Shown: positions 23,435 through 36,726, counted from the stretch's first letter. The stretch is 64,000 nucleotides of DNA from Eustoma russellianum (GCA_036186865.1 AP025053.1:9087261-9151260); one strand, 5' to 3'. Notes: generated by a model not told the origin, from the sequence alone. Numbers and translations: made by a program.

Positions 23435-25589
23435 TGTAGCACCCCGCCCGAAACCAGGGTTCCAGCTCAGTGCACCCGCCGTACTCTATTCCATAGAGTA
23501 CAAGGCGTCGATACTATACATGTACATGTCGACATGAATAATGAATCGATCAGCGGAAGCATCATAATATAAACAAATCATAATCGACATGCAATGTACT
23601 ACATCATAAACTGTACAAAGCATCATACACAGAATACCTAAATCTTCTATCATACATCATAATCCGAAACTTAATGCCTTCGAAGTAATCTCTCAGTATG
23701 CTCTTCGTTATCAATGGTCTATCTGGCATATCTTCAACGAGCCTGTATAGTGATACCTGTTATCTGAAAAGTTATAAATGAGGCAAGTATGAGCGATAGC
23801 CACCGACTTTTAATCGCTCAGCAAGTAGTCTTACCAGATACGACATGTGGATCATACATGGGGAGACGGGGTAACAAATCATAAATTAACCATACATTTT
23901 GAGTATAATAAGCACGTCTCCTTTCTAACAAGTAAAGTATCATATCATATCAATAAACTGCTGTAAACTGGAAGTAGGTAAATAAAGAAGATTTGAAAGC
24001 ATACATATCATAACAACATCTCATTCTACCTAATCCATAACATCATACTACATCCATACTTAACACCTAATCCATACTTATACCATCTTTGCCTACCTTA
24101 CATGTACTACATTTTCATACTTAACACTACATTGTCCACTGTAGTGCTGTCATATACTTAAAGAATTCTTAATCATAACTCTAAGGTAACATGGTCATGA
24201 CGTGATGCATAAAACATGACTTTTCATAAAATGACTTTTCGTAAACATGACTTTTCATAAACATGACATTTCATAACTTGACGTGATTTTCATAACTTGC
24301 GTAAAATGACATATTCATAACTTGCATAACATGACATTTTCATAACATGAAGACATAACATTTTCATCATTGGCTATAGCACTTTTCATAAGAATAATAA
24401 CACACGACATACCGATTGATTTTCCATATAGTACATGTACGACATAAACATCATAAACATATGTACATGTACTAACGGTGACGCGCTATGGCGGAGATCC
24501 CGTGTCCCAGACCCGGTGTTACACTCGGCCATATACGTAATCATATGCCCCTGACATCTACCACCCCGGTACCGATGTCACGCCGGCAAACGTAACATAG
24601 TCATAATAATGAACATAACATAACATATCGTGTGTCAATGAAATCAATCGTCTCGTGTTTATTATTCACATGCATATGGACTTTCAAAAACATGAGATGT
24701 GACAACATAACTTTTCAAACCTTGATTTCATGCATGCATGCATGAGACTCGGTTAGTGGGTATCTTATCATACTACCACTAGTAACATCACTTACTTACT
24801 TAGAGTGTACTTATCATAACTTAAAGAAATACCATAACCATCCTTCCATAATATCAACTCTACACATACTTCATAATTCATAACTTAAGTATCTAGGACA
24901 TAAACTTCCTATTTCCTTTAACATATCATCTAGGAATTTCATAACTTATATCTTAGCTTGCACATATTCATATATAACACATAAAATACAATTAACATGA
25001 AATAAAATCATTTGTGTCATAACATTGTATTTGGCCGTGTATATTTTTTTGTATGTGTAAATATATACTTTCATACATATGAATGTTCTTTAAGTGTGCA
25101 TATGTAACATAATCAATGAATATAGTATCTGTGGGGTAAGCAATTTTGTAAATGTGATATTGCTAATAAGACACTCAAGTTAAATGCACTATTAGTAGTA
25201 TGAAAATAATACCCAGTGTCATGATACTGAAGTAAGTGTGTTAATAGGTTACAATTAAAGTAGATGCATTGCTGCAACGATGTAATAATGCATATAACAG
25301 TGTGTTAAAAATGTTAAGTACATAATGTGTTGTATAAGGTTACATTACAATAAATGAAACACACGAATACTATGGTGTAATAAGTTTCTAAATACGAGCA
25401 TAATAGTTGAATTGTACATAAAATGTAATCATGCTAATACTAGTTTATAAAATTGTGTATATGTACAATAACTTATATACTAGATCATATTTCATAGATG
25501 TATTCATAAAACATAATAAAGTCATTTATCAAAAAGGCCTAATGGGCGATTTTAACATATATATATATACTACACATATAAAACGACAC

Positions 25590-25621
<32 letters not shown>

Positions 25622-27734
25622 TTGTAATATGGTTTCCCTCCACCATAAGTGAGGCTTTTTAATAAAAATCTGTTCAATAAAAAATATATATATATATATA
25701 TATATATATGCAAAGGAAACAATTAAATAGAAAGCAATGGAATTTGCACTTTACAAAAGCTTCAGCACTTTGCTAAGTTGCACAACAAAAGAAAACAACG
25801 AAAAATGCAAAGCAGACTACTGACTTTTGCCCCACACCTTTCAATAATGTTCCATTTCAACATTGCACTTGCAACAACTATATATATACAACAACATTAC
25901 TGAAACGTTTGAAAATCAATGTACTAAACCTTTTGCAACGTAAATTGCTATAATATCCATCCATTAATTTTCTGTTGTAATGATAAATCTATACAATTTA
26001 CATTCACATATATATATATAACTTGAAATAACACGTGTCCATATAATAACTTATATACTATACATATACACACACACATATATACTTAACACTTTTATTA
26101 ACCACACACTAAAAGCTTGATGGCCGTGTATTAGCTTGTATATATAGTCATATATATATATGACCCATTTTAACACGCATGGGCATATATGTTCATATAC
26201 GTATATATGTGTATATATATATGTATCAACACTTATTAAACCATTTTATTGTTCAACAAAATATAAAGAAGAGGCCATTTATTTTCAATAAGATGGAAAG
26301 GGCCGTGTGTTTTACATATAGGTGTATATGTATATTTTTTCATTATACCCCTTACAACCTAACATCAAAGCATATATTTTATAATATACGTACTTTAACA
26401 TAACCATGTTTGAAAGTACCAAATGTACCTCATTGTATATTTCTTTTAAACATACTTGAGAAAAAAAATCTTGAACATACTACATGATGATCCAACTTTG
26501 ATATAAACATAAATACTTAGTATTGTAAAACCATGTAGGATCTAGGAAGAATACTTGCCTTTATCACTTAACCTTAGTATGAAAGTGAAGGTTTCTCCAC
26601 TTGGCTAGAAGAAAATCTTCTCCTCCTCACCTTAGCAAACCCACGGTTTTGAAAGGCCAAAATGAAGGTTAGTGTGCAACCATAAAGACGAAGAAATGGA
26701 CAAAAATAATCTAGTATAATTAGTGTTCTTACCTTTTTACACCTTGATTTTCAACCCTTCAAAATATTCGGCCATGAGGAGAACTATGGAGGTTGGAAGA
26801 CTTGTTGTTTGTAGAAGGAAAAGAGTATAAAATAGAAGGTAGAAGATGAAAGGAGTTGAAAGTGTGTATTGAAATGGGTTTTCTTCTTTTCCTGCTACTT
26901 TAGCCGAATGAGTGCATGGAGGAGTGGAAAGGAAAACATTTCTTGAAAAATAATGGGAATTGGTTGAAGAAGGTTGGGAAAGGAGTGATAGTGATGGAAA
27001 TGTATAAGTAGATAAATGATGGGATGTGAAATAAGTTAAAATGAATAAGTTAGAGGATAAAGAGAGGGAGGAACGTGGGTGAGGAAATAAAGTAAGAGAA
27101 AAGAGTTGGAAAAATGATGGGAGGAGGTGGATTGTAGAATGGAATAATGCAAATTTACTCCTTTTTCATGGTCTTCAGCCGAAAGTGGGTTTGGGTGGGG
27201 GAAAAGGCTTTTCTTTGTTTAATAAGGGTATGGTGTTGGATGATAATGGTGGGGAACAAGTGTGTGTAAGAAAAAGTTATTTATTTGAGAGAATAAAGTG
27301 GAATGTTGGGGAGAAAATAATTTCTCCTCCTTTTTGAATATAAGTGGCCGGCCATGTAGGGGTAAGTGGGAGAGTTTTGTCTTTTATTGACATGTGGGAT
27401 AAAGTAGAAGAAAATATGATAATAGTGTGTATTGTAGTTACCGTATCGGCGTATCGGTATTTGGTTTAATTTATATTTACTGACTTAGGTTGATATCGAC
27501 TAATTTATTTAAATACCTTGTATGTCCGATACAGTCATTGTCTAGTCCATCCAGTCTCGTTATATCCGTTAACTTACCTTAAGGTTATTTTTATGTGCAT
27601 TTCTAACCCCAATATTTAATGTCGATGTCTTTATTAATCCTAAACAAAATTTAAATTCCACTCAAATTTCATCAACATCGCATTTGCATTCTATTTTCAT
27701 CATTTCCACTAGCCCGGAATCTCGGGTCGTAACA
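23435..27734 (-). repeat. 3' LTR (in element orientation) of the giant-LTR element
   Basis: It is 4,300 bp with no convincing gene. It contains many CATAAC/ATGAC-rich phrases (about 24200-24360), TA microsatellites at 25551-25566, 25600-25620 and 25684-25708, and a short LINE tail (25621-25684) missing from the other LTR. The right 700 bp is purine-rich. Apart from that tail and repeat-length changes it is collinear with 28412-31010 plus 47880-49486. Confidence 0.88.
25621..25684 (+). mobile_element. Minimal LINE 3' tail, present in only one LTR
   Basis: The text TTTGTAATATGGTTTCCCTC, then CACCATAAGTGAGG, then an AATAAAA-type tail matches the last bases of the LINE family at 37591 and 18735. 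It sits between two TA runs. The sister LTR at about 30570 has only a TA run here, so about 64 bp of extremely 5'-truncated LINE was added after the two LTRs were made. Confidence 0.7.
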
Positions 27735-27747
27735 TTCTTCCCCTCTT
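27735..27747 (-). promoter_or_regulatory. Polypurine tract of the giant-LTR element
   Basis: The minus strand reads AAGAGGGGAAGAA directly before the TGTTACGACC start of the 3' LTR. Confidence 0.75.
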
Positions 27748-28397
27748 ATAAAAAGTTTCGTCCTCGAAACTTAGGGTTGTATCGATTTTACACTTAAGTT
27801 CTAGCATTATTTCTTAATCATCTATGATTCAACTTACTATTTTCTGACTTATGAAATTTTCTTAATTGACTGTTTCCGTATATCTCTTATTAATCCACTT
27901 AGTCGTTCTAAAACCTCATATCCCTACGCATTACAATAACCTTTATACTTACCAGCTTCGGTCTCTAATTCTTATCCGATTAAATCTTATATCATATCAC
28001 TTCCTACTTATTCATGCCTACGGTATTGAACTTACTCTATCATTGTCTAAGATTGTTTCCTTACATCTATGATCATCTCTTAAACTCTAAGATCACTTCT
28101 TAAGTTCATGACGTTGTTTACTTATGTGCCCGCGGTAGATTTGAAGCCTTTTTTTGTGATGCATATCCTAAGGAAAATAGTCTAATTATTACGACTCTAG
28201 ATTAACTTACTTAATTTTAAAGACACAGGATCATTCCGGACATTTTCTCTAAACCATTCTAAGGGAACTATTCTAAGGTTATTGCCCTCATTCTAAAATC
28301 TTCTTCTTAGACTATAAAATCTTAACTTAGGTTCTACTATCATAACCTAATACATGTCGTTGTTTATCTTATGTGTCCGTAGTGGATATAGAGCCAT

Positions 28398-28409
28398 GCT
28401 CTGATACCA
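28398..28409 (-). promoter_or_regulatory. Primer binding site, tRNA-iMet type
   Basis: The minus strand reads TGGTATCAGAGC, two bases inside the 5' LTR that begins at 28412 in plus coordinates. Confidence 0.85.
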
Positions 28410-28411
28410 TC

Positions 28412-31010
28412 TGTAGCGCCCCGCCCGAAAACAGGGTTCCAGCTCAGTACACCCGCCGTACTCTACTCCATAGAGTACAAGGCGTCGATACTATACATGT
28501 ACATGTCGACATGAATAATGAATCGATCAGCGGAAGCATCATAATATAAACAAATCATAATCGACATGCAATGTACTACATCATAAACTGTACAAATCGT
28601 CATACACAGAATACCTAAATCTTCTATCATACATCATAATCCGAAACTTAATGCCTTCGAAGTAATCTCTCAGTATGCTCTTCGTTATCAATGGTCTATC
28701 TAGCATATCTTCAACGAGCCTGTATAGTGATACCTGTTATCTGAAAAGTTATAAATGAGGCAAGTATGAGCGATAGCCACCGACTTTTAATCGCTCAGCA
28801 AGTAGTCTTACCAGATACGACATGTGGATCATGCATGGGGAGACGGGGTAACAAATCATAAATTAACTATACATTTTGAGTATAATAAGAACGTCTCCTT
28901 TCTAACAAGTAAAGTATCATATCATATCAATAAACTGCTGTAAACTGGAAGTAGGTAAATAAAGAAGATTTGAAAGCATACATATCATAACAACATCTCA
29001 TTCTACTTAATCCATAACATCATACTACATCCATACTTAACACCTAAGCCATACTTATACCATCTTTGCCTACCTTACATGTACTACATTTTCATACTTA
29101 ACACTACATTGTCCACTGTAGTGTTGTCATATACTTAAAGAATTCTTAATCATAACTCTAAGGTAACATGGTCATGACGTGATGCATAAAACATGACTTT
29201 TCATAAAATGACTTTTCGCAAACATGACTTTTCATAAACATGACATTTCATAACTTGACGTGATTTTCATAACTTGCGTAAAATGACATATTCATAACTT
29301 GCATAACATGACATTTTCATAACATGAAGACATAACATTTTCATCATTGGCTATAGCACTTTTCATAAGAATAATAACACACGACATACCGATTGATTTC
29401 CCATATAGTACATGTACGACATAAACATCATAAACATATGTACATGTACTAATGGTGACGCGCTATGGCGGAGATCCCGTGTCCCAGACCCGGTGTTACA
29501 CTCGGCCATATACGTAATCATATGCCCCTGACATCTACCATCCCGGTACCGATGTCACGCCGGCGAACGTAACATAGTCATAATCATGAACATAACATAA
29601 CATATCGTGTGTCAATGAAATCAATCATCTCGCGTTTATTATTCACATGCATATGGACTTTCAAAAACATGAGATGTGACAACATAACTTTTCGAACCTT
29701 GATTTCATGCATGCATGAGACTCGGTCAGTGGGTATCTTATCATACTACCACTAGTAACATCACTTACTTACTTAGAGTCTACTTATCATAACTTAAAGA
29801 AATATCATGACCATCCTTCCATAATATCAACTCTACACATACTTCATAATTCATAACTTAAGTATCTAGGACATAAACTTCCTATTTCCTTTAGCATATC
29901 ATCTAGGAATTTCATAACTTATATCTTAGCTTGCACATATTCATATATAACACATAGAATACAATTAACATGAAATAAAATCATTTGTGTCATAACATTG
30001 TATTTGGCCGTGTATATTTTTTGTATGTGTAAATATATACTTTCACACATATGAATGTTCTTTAAGTGTGCATATGTAACATAATCAATGAATATAGTAT
30101 CTGTGGGGTAAGCAATTTTGTAAATGCGATATTGCTAATAAGACACTCAGTTAAATGCACTATTAGTAGTATGAAAATAATACCCAGTGTCATGATACTG
30201 AAGTAAGTGTGTTAATAGGTTACAATTAAAGTAGACGCATTGCTGCAACGATGTAATAATGCATATAACTGTGTGTTAAAAATGTTAAGTACATAATGTG
30301 TTGTATAAGGTTACATTACAATAAATGAAACACACGAATACTATGGTGTAATAAGTTTCTAAATACGAGCATAATAGTTGAATTGTACATAAAATGTAAT
30401 CATGTTAATACTAGTTTATAAATTTGTATATGTACAATAACTTATATACTAGATCATATTTCATAGATGTATTCATAAAACATAATAAAGTCATTTATCA
30501 AAAAGGCCTAATTGCCGATTTTAACATATATATATATATATATACTACACATATAAAACGACACTTTTTAATATATATATATATATATGCAAAGGAAACA
30601 ATTAAATAGAAAGCAATGGAATTTGCACTTTACAAAAGCTTCAGCACTTTGCTAAGTTGCACAACAAAAGAAAACAACGAAAAATGCAAAGCAGACTATT
30701 GACTTTTGCCCCACACCTTTCAATAATGTTCCATTTCAACATTGCACTTGCAACAACTATATATATACAACAACATTACTGAAACGTTTGAAAATCAATG
30801 TACTAAACCTTTGCAACGTAAATTGCTATAATATCCATCCATTAATTTTCTGTTGTAATGATAAATCTATACAATTTACATTCACATATATATATATAAC
30901 TTGAAATAACACATGTCCATATAATAACTTATATACTATACATATACACACACACACATATATATACTTAACACTTTTATCAACCACACACTAAAAGCTT
31001 GATGGCCGTG
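28412..31010 (-). repeat. 5' LTR of the giant-LTR element, first segment
   Basis: It is collinear with 23435 to about 26128 and is broken after GATGGCCGTG by the CACTA transposon. It continues at 47880 with TATTAGCTTG, exactly as the intact LTR reads across 26120-26140. Confidence 0.9.
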
Positions 31011-31019
31011 CACCACAAA

Positions 31020-31460
31020 AAGAATTTCATTTACCGACGAAAAAATTCACCGACGAACCACGGTTCGTCGGTGTTGCGTCGGTACTTTGCGACGCATTTG
31101 CGATACACTCATTTTCGTCGTTAATTGCGACGAAAATACGATGAAAAGCATTGTCGCTAACAAAAAAGTAGTCAGGTTAATACTTGCGTTGCTATTTCGT
31201 CGGTGTTTTGTCGGTGTGTTCGTCGCTATTATGTGTGTTTATATTCGTCGCTATGTTGTTTGTAGCGTTACGGACGTCGCCATATCGTCGCTATTGTGTC
31301 GCTAAAATTCCAGAACACGGATAAAATAAATTATATCGGTGAGTAGGTTCTTGCGTTCGTCGGTTTTTTGTCGATGAATCCCGCGTGTCGCAAATGTTTT
31401 GTTTTACTTTTCGTTCGTATTCCGATTTGTCGTTGTGTCGTCGCAGATTCGTTGAGGATT
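31020..31460. repeat. 5' subterminal array of CGTCGCTA-type motifs
   Basis: Many copies of TTCGTCG, CGTCGCTA and ACCGACGA in both orientations occur within 440 bp of the left end. In En/Spm-type elements such subterminal repeats bind the element's own DNA-binding protein. That role is inferred here from position and repetition. Confidence 0.8.
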
Positions 31461-31591
31461 AAACACGTGTATTAATTAAGGAAAAAGAAAGCGGTGATTG
31501 GAAAAAAATTTATTAATTTAATAATAAAAATTTACATTAGGAAACGAAAAATTAAAAAAAGAAATCTAAAAGAGAGGCGGAGAGGGGCCGT

Positions 31592-31924
31592 TCACTGTTC
31601 GTTATCGGAAGAAAGAGTGGCCGCCACATTCTCTGCGAACTCTGTGAGGAGGCGCTTCAGCTTGTAATATTTGAATTTCAACTTCCGCAGCCTTCTAGCC
31701 ATGCTGTGCAGTTGCCTCGACTGCTGCTGCATGTTTGCTATCAGCATACGGTAGTCGATATCCTGCTCCGGCATTTGTTCTTGAGCATCCTCTCGCGGTA
31801 GTGGGCCATACACACATATGGAACCCTCCCGCTCAACCGATGGTGGTTGGGGAGGAGGCCCTTGTGGCGGGGCACTGTTTGCCCCTCCACCACGCCTTGG
31901 GGTTCTTCTAAAACGACGCGGCAT
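31592..31924 (-). CDS. Small divergent CACTA ORF, basic start and C-terminal helix, unknown function
   Basis: An intact frame of 110 codons starts at the ATG at 31924. The frame stays open upstream to 32044, but the context favours the internal start. The N-terminus is strongly basic (MPRRFRRTPRRGG), then comes a Pro-rich stretch (residues about 18-30). The C-terminal half is a long helical segment with spaced Leu, Met and Phe (LHSMARRLRKLKFKYYKLKR), probably a coiled coil. A TATTTATA phrase on the minus strand at 31978-31985 lies about 55 bases upstream of the ATG. It is divergent from the transposase gene, with the TAGCGACG array between them. It could be a small DNA-binding accessory protein. 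I recognise no family, and it is the only undamaged CACTA reading frame. Confidence 0.5.
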   Translation of the reverse strand: MPRRFRRTPRRGGGANSAPPQGPPPQPPSVEREGSICVYGPLPREDAQEQMPEQDIDYRMLIANMQQQSRQLHSMARRLRKLKFKYYKLKRLLTEFAENVAATLSSDNEQ

Positions 31925-32963
31925 ATTTTGATGTTTTATAACTTTGTATGTGTGTATATGTGCGGAATGTTTGGGGTATAAATAGGTAAATTTAGCGACG
32001 ATATAGCGACAGCACTTGCGACGAATTTTTCGACCGTTAACCAAGATGGGAATATGTGCGGGTGTGACGCTTCGTCCGAATTAGCGACGAATTAGCGACG
32101 TAATGTGTGCGGGCGTGACGGTTCGTTCAAATTAGCGACGAATTAGCGACGTAAACACGTTGTAAACCGTTGGGAACTGAACGGACAGTGCGGATAGCGA
32201 CGCCGTAGCGACGCAACGCGTCGAATGGTGTAAAGAAACGTCGTGCGTCGCTAGTTCGTCGGTAAAGCGTCGCTAAAATTCGTTGATAATATCAGATCAG
32301 CTGATGAAGATAATATCGTACGTGTAACTGTTGGGAACTGAACGGACACTACAGAATAGCGACGCATTAGCGACGCTGTAGCGACGAAAAGCTGTTGTAG
32401 AGTCGTACGTTGTAACCGTTGGGAACTGAACGGACACTGCGGAATAGCGATGTATTAGCGACGCTTTAGCGACGAAACGCGTCGAACGGTGTGAAGAGAC
32501 GTCTTGCGTCGCTAGTTCGTCGGTAAAGCGTCGCTAAATTCGTTCCGGGATTTGTGCTTCTTGGGCGTCGCTGAGCGTCGCTAAGTCGTCGGTATTTGTG
32601 TTTCTTGGTCGTCGCTGAGCGTTGCTAAATCGTCAGTGTTTGTGTTTGTTTGTTTCCGGGATTGTGTTTCTTGGTCGTCGCTGAGCGTCGCTAAGTCGTC
32701 GGTATTTGTGTTTGTTTGTTCCAGGATTCGTGTTTGTTGTCGTCGCTATATCGTCGCTAAGACGTCGGTAATATTGCAGCGTCAAGAACCATAAAACCAT
32801 CTTTCTTCTTCTTCTCTTCTCCCATTCTTCTCTCATTTCAAAACACATAAATCATCACTTTTGAACGAAAATATAGAAGGAAGAAATCTTATTGTGTGGA
32901 ATTTTGATGTTTTCCACCACCGAGAAAAGATAGCTGCTGTTATTTTGAAGGTATAGCGAGAAA
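31925..32963 (+). promoter_or_regulatory. Motif-rich bidirectional region before the transposase gene
   Basis: About 1 kb with dozens of TAGCGACG/CGTCGCTA copies. A unit of about 130 bp beginning CGTTGGGAACTGAACGGACA is present at about 32165-32290 and again at 32417-32545, with a partial copy at about 32330. The last 170 bp is a pyrimidine-rich leader ending AGCGAGAAAATGG at the transposase start. It separates the minus-strand small ORF from the plus-strand transposase, so it may control both. Confidence 0.6.
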
Positions 32964-35900
32964 ATGGATCTGAGGAGGAGCGATAGAAAGTGGATGTACG
33001 AGAGAGTAAACAACGGGGAGTGGAGTTTTAGATTTGTTGAAGGTCTCGAAGAATTTATGGATTTTGCGACGAGTAATGAAAGTGGAACGCAGATTAGATG
33101 TCCGTGTAAGAAAATGCAAGAACCGTAAATATATGCATCCGGCTGACGTGAGGGTTCACTTATTGAAACAAGGTTTCGTGTACATGGTATTGCCATGCAA
33201 AATATGAGGGGGCGTCTACATCTGCAACTGTACACGTCGAAGGGGGAGCCGGTCAGGTTGATGCCGAAGAAATAGGCAAGGGATCTCACAACCCATACAT
33301 GCAGATGGTGCAAGACGCAAGCCGCCGGCGTATTTACGGGAGAGCAGTACTTACAAATGCAGGATCCGGATGAACAGCCGCGTGTATTCGTGGAGGAAGA
33401 TCCAAACCCTCAGGCGAGACAGTTTTTTGAGATGCTGAACGCCGCCAACACGCCGCTGTATCCTGATTGCGGTAGTCCACACACAGATGTCCATGATCGG
33501 TCGGATGACGAGCATGAAGACGGAAGCACCGCATGACAGAGAGATTGTACGATGGGATGTGTCAGCTGATGAGGGAATCTCTTCCCGAAAGGAACACAAT
33601 GGTCGACAGTTTTTATTCGACGAAGAAAACAGCTGCAGGCGTTGGGACTGCCGGTTCAGAAGATCGATTGTTGTTCAGAGGGGTGCATCATATACTGGGC
33701 ATCAACGAGGATAAAGACAAGTGCAGGTTCTGTGGGACACGCAGGTGGAGAACGAACAAAAGAAACCGGAACGTGCCAAGAAAGCAATTCTACTATTTAC
33801 CTCTCGCCCCTAGACTGCAGAGGCTCTACGCAATCCGGTCTGCCACAGCTAGCCAGATGAGGTGGCATGCGGAGCACTACATGAAAGACGGTGAGATGTG
33901 CCATCCATCTGACGGCGAAGCTTGGAGGACGTTCGATGCGACACATCCGGGTTTTTCGTCGGAGACAAGGAACGTTAGGTTGGGGTTATGCACCGACGGG
34001 TTCAACCCGTTCGGACAGTCGGGAGGAGAGCAGTATTCGTCGTGGCCCTGTAATCGTGACGCCGTACAATCTACCACCTTGGATGTGCATGAAGAAGCCG
34101 TACATGTTCTTGACTGTGATCGCACCGGGGCCTAGGAATCCAAAACAGAAGATCAACCTATACCTGCAGCCATTGATACATGAGCTGAAGTGGTTGTGGG
34201 AGTTTGGCGTGGAGACGTTCGATGTATCGACCAAACAAAACTTCTAGCTACGCGCTGCGCTGATGTGGACCATCAGCGACTTCCCGGCTTATTCTATGTT
34301 GTCGGGGTGGAGCACAGCGGGGAAATACGCTTGCCCTTGCTGCATGAAGCAAGCGAAGACGATGTCCTTGAAACATGGACGTAAGATTGCTGGTTCGACA
34401 GCCATAGGAAGTTCCTGCCCAGACGTCATTTGTACAGAAAGAGCGTGACGACGTTCATGCCTGGCATCGTCGAGAAGGACACGAAGCCCGAGCTTCTCAC
34501 GGGTGCGGAGGTGTTGGAGGAGATAGACAGTTGTGGATTCGTGGGGGTCGCTGATGATCCGGACGGCAGCCACAACGCAGACCTAGCCCGTGACTGTATC
34601 GGGTGGAAGAAGAGAAGCATATTCTGGGAGCTTCCGTATTGGAAGAGCAATATGATCCGACACAACCTGGATGTCATGCACATTGAGAAGAACGTGTTTG
34701 ACAACATTTTCAATACGGTGCTGAATGTGCCTGGAAAAACAAAAGACCATTTGAAGGCACGACTTGATATGCGTGACCTCAATATGCGACCAGAGCTGCA
34801 TCCCGTTGGCACATCCTACATGCCGAAGTCCTCTTACACGCTGAATGCAGAGCAGGTCAGTGCGTTGTTAGCGTGGCTGGTGACGGCTAGATTTCCTGAC
34901 GGCCATGTTTCGAACCTGTCTAAGAACATCGACGTGAATAAACGCGGTTTGCACGGGATGAAGAGCCACAACTTTCACGTGTTCATGAAACGGTTGATGC
35001 CCATTGCATTCCGCGAGCTGCTTCCAACCAATGTATGGGAAGCACTTACCGAGATGAGTCTGTTCTTCAGATGTCTTACATCCACGAGACTCAGGGCGGA
35101 TGATATGTCAAGGCTGGAGGGCCAAAATCCCATTGATTATTTGCAAGCTGGAAACTATATTCCCTCCGGCCTTCTTGATTCAATGGAACACCTGCCAGTT
35201 CATCTACCATACGAGGCACGCGTTAGTGGTCCTGTTCAGTACAGGTGGATGTATCCGTTCGAGAGGTACTCTATTTATTACGTGACGTTCTTATATGTGT
35301 CTAAGCGCAAGCATTTGAACAGATATTCCCTATATGAACAGATATCTCAGGCATTTGAAGCTTACATCAAGAACAAGGCGAAAGTCGAGGCCTCGATGTG
35401 CAATGCCTACCTGACGGAGGAAGCCTCGACCTTTGTGTCTCATTACTTCGATCCAGATGTCCCGTCGAGGTGCAGAGATGTTCTCCGGAACGATGACGGC
35501 ATTTCCAGATCCGGTGTCCTCCCGATATTCACACATCCGATCAGATTTCACGGACAGGGAAAGGAAATGATATTGGGGACAGCGAGCTGAAGATTGCTCA
35601 TTCTTATGTTCTGCGCAACTGCCGTCAAGTCGACCGTTTCCAGAGGTATAAACGATATCCAATTTTAATTTGTAAATACCTTGCACTACTCTATCCATTA
35701 TATTACAAAGATATACAAGATACTCATTCGTAATTTGCTTCAGCTTGTTCGTTGATTTATTGCAACACCGTTCATCGAGTATATCGAGCGATGTAATAAA
35801 CAATGAGTTAGATGCCAAGTTTGCTGATTGGTTCAGATGGCATGTAAGTTTACATATTTGCCGGTTACGTGTACGTCATGTGATACATATTTATTGCCCC

Positions 35901-36726
35901 GCTGATGTATACTTGTCGTTTTACAGGCGAGCAAAGGTCATCTGGCTGACGATAAGTACGGTTTACATTCTGACACCAGTAGCCGAGGGTCCATTGAACA
36001 GAGTGACGCGCCACGATATGTGTTTTTGTCAACGGTTATAGATTCCACACAGTCTCCCATGCCAGCCAAAAATCGTCGGAGAACAGCGGAGTGTGTGGTC
36101 AAGCGGTATGACAATAGCCCGGACGAGGATGACTTCTACGGCTACCTTACTGACATCATTGAGCTCGAATATCCCCGGATTGCCTATAGAGCGGGTGGTG
36201 CTATTCAAATGCGAATGGTACGATCCAACTCGGGAAGGTTATCGCGCTGGCACAAAGGTTCATGACCGATATAAGTTGGTAGACATACACCAAGGGCGAC
36301 GGTACAGAAAGTACGATCCATTCATTTTGGCTAGTCAAGCGTCCCAGGTGTACTATCTATCGTATCCAACAACGAGGATGAATGCGAGCTCAAAAGACTG
36401 GCGAGCCGTGTGCAAAGTGAAATCGAGCAAGTTTGATGTCAGTATACAGTCAGGTTCAGATGGCACGGATGCCGCATTTCAAGAAGAAAACCCGCATGTT
36501 CTGGATACGACACATGTTGAACTGCACAACCTCCCTCTAAATGACCCCAACAGCGATTTCATCGAAATTCATCTCAACATACAACCGCCTGACAATATTG
36601 AAGATGTAGGCGAAGACGAATACGAGGATGAAGAGACGACGAGCATGTAGATGAAGATGAAAATGAAGATGAAAATGAGGATGAAAATGAAGATGCGTAT
36701 GAGGATGCGGATGACAATGAAGATTG
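32964..36726 (+). pseudogene. TNP2-type CACTA transposase, frameshifted
   Basis: From the ATG at 32964 the protein begins with a Transpos_assoc domain (DRKWMYERV, FVEGLEEFMDFA, IRCPCKK). It continues into the Transposase_21 catalytic region: RLQRLYAIRSATASQMRWH, VRLGLCTDGFNPFG, NLPPWMCMK, MWTISDFPAYSMLSGWST and NLDVMHIEKNVFDN. DUF4218-like sequence follows to about 35590, then DUF4216 (FKCEWYDP, YDPFILASQASQVYYL, about 36180-36420). Two introns with good borders are visible, at about 35646-35743 and 35844-35926. It ends in an acidic Glu/Asp/Asn-rich tail at 36726. The frame shifts about ten times, for example near 33114, 33535, 33640, 34055, 34390, 35575, 36185 and 36640. Known relatives cut and join CACTA ends in the nucleus. 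Confidence 0.88.
36646..36725 (+). repeat. GAAGAT/GAAAAT repeat encoding the acidic tail
   Basis: A run of GATGAA and AATGAA codon pairs encodes about 25 residues of Asp, Glu and Asn in the frame ending at 36726. An upstream frameshift puts the long open frame (ending at 36650) out of register with it. Confidence 0.7.

Larger units (their letters stand above)
27735..28411 (-). other. Entire internal region of the giant-LTR element
   Basis: It is 677 bp. On the minus strand it starts with the primer site and ends with a AAGTTTCGAGGACGAAAC phrase, the scar of a Ty3 polyprotein end, and the polypurine tract. Nothing between them resembles gag or pol. A 68-codon plus-strand frame at 27866-28072 matches nothing I know. 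Confidence 0.75.

Noticed and set aside
33877..34812. Minus-strand frames across the TNP2 region (for example 34426-34812 and 33986-34234)
   Set aside because: They are opposite to clearly conserved transposase motifs on the plus strand.
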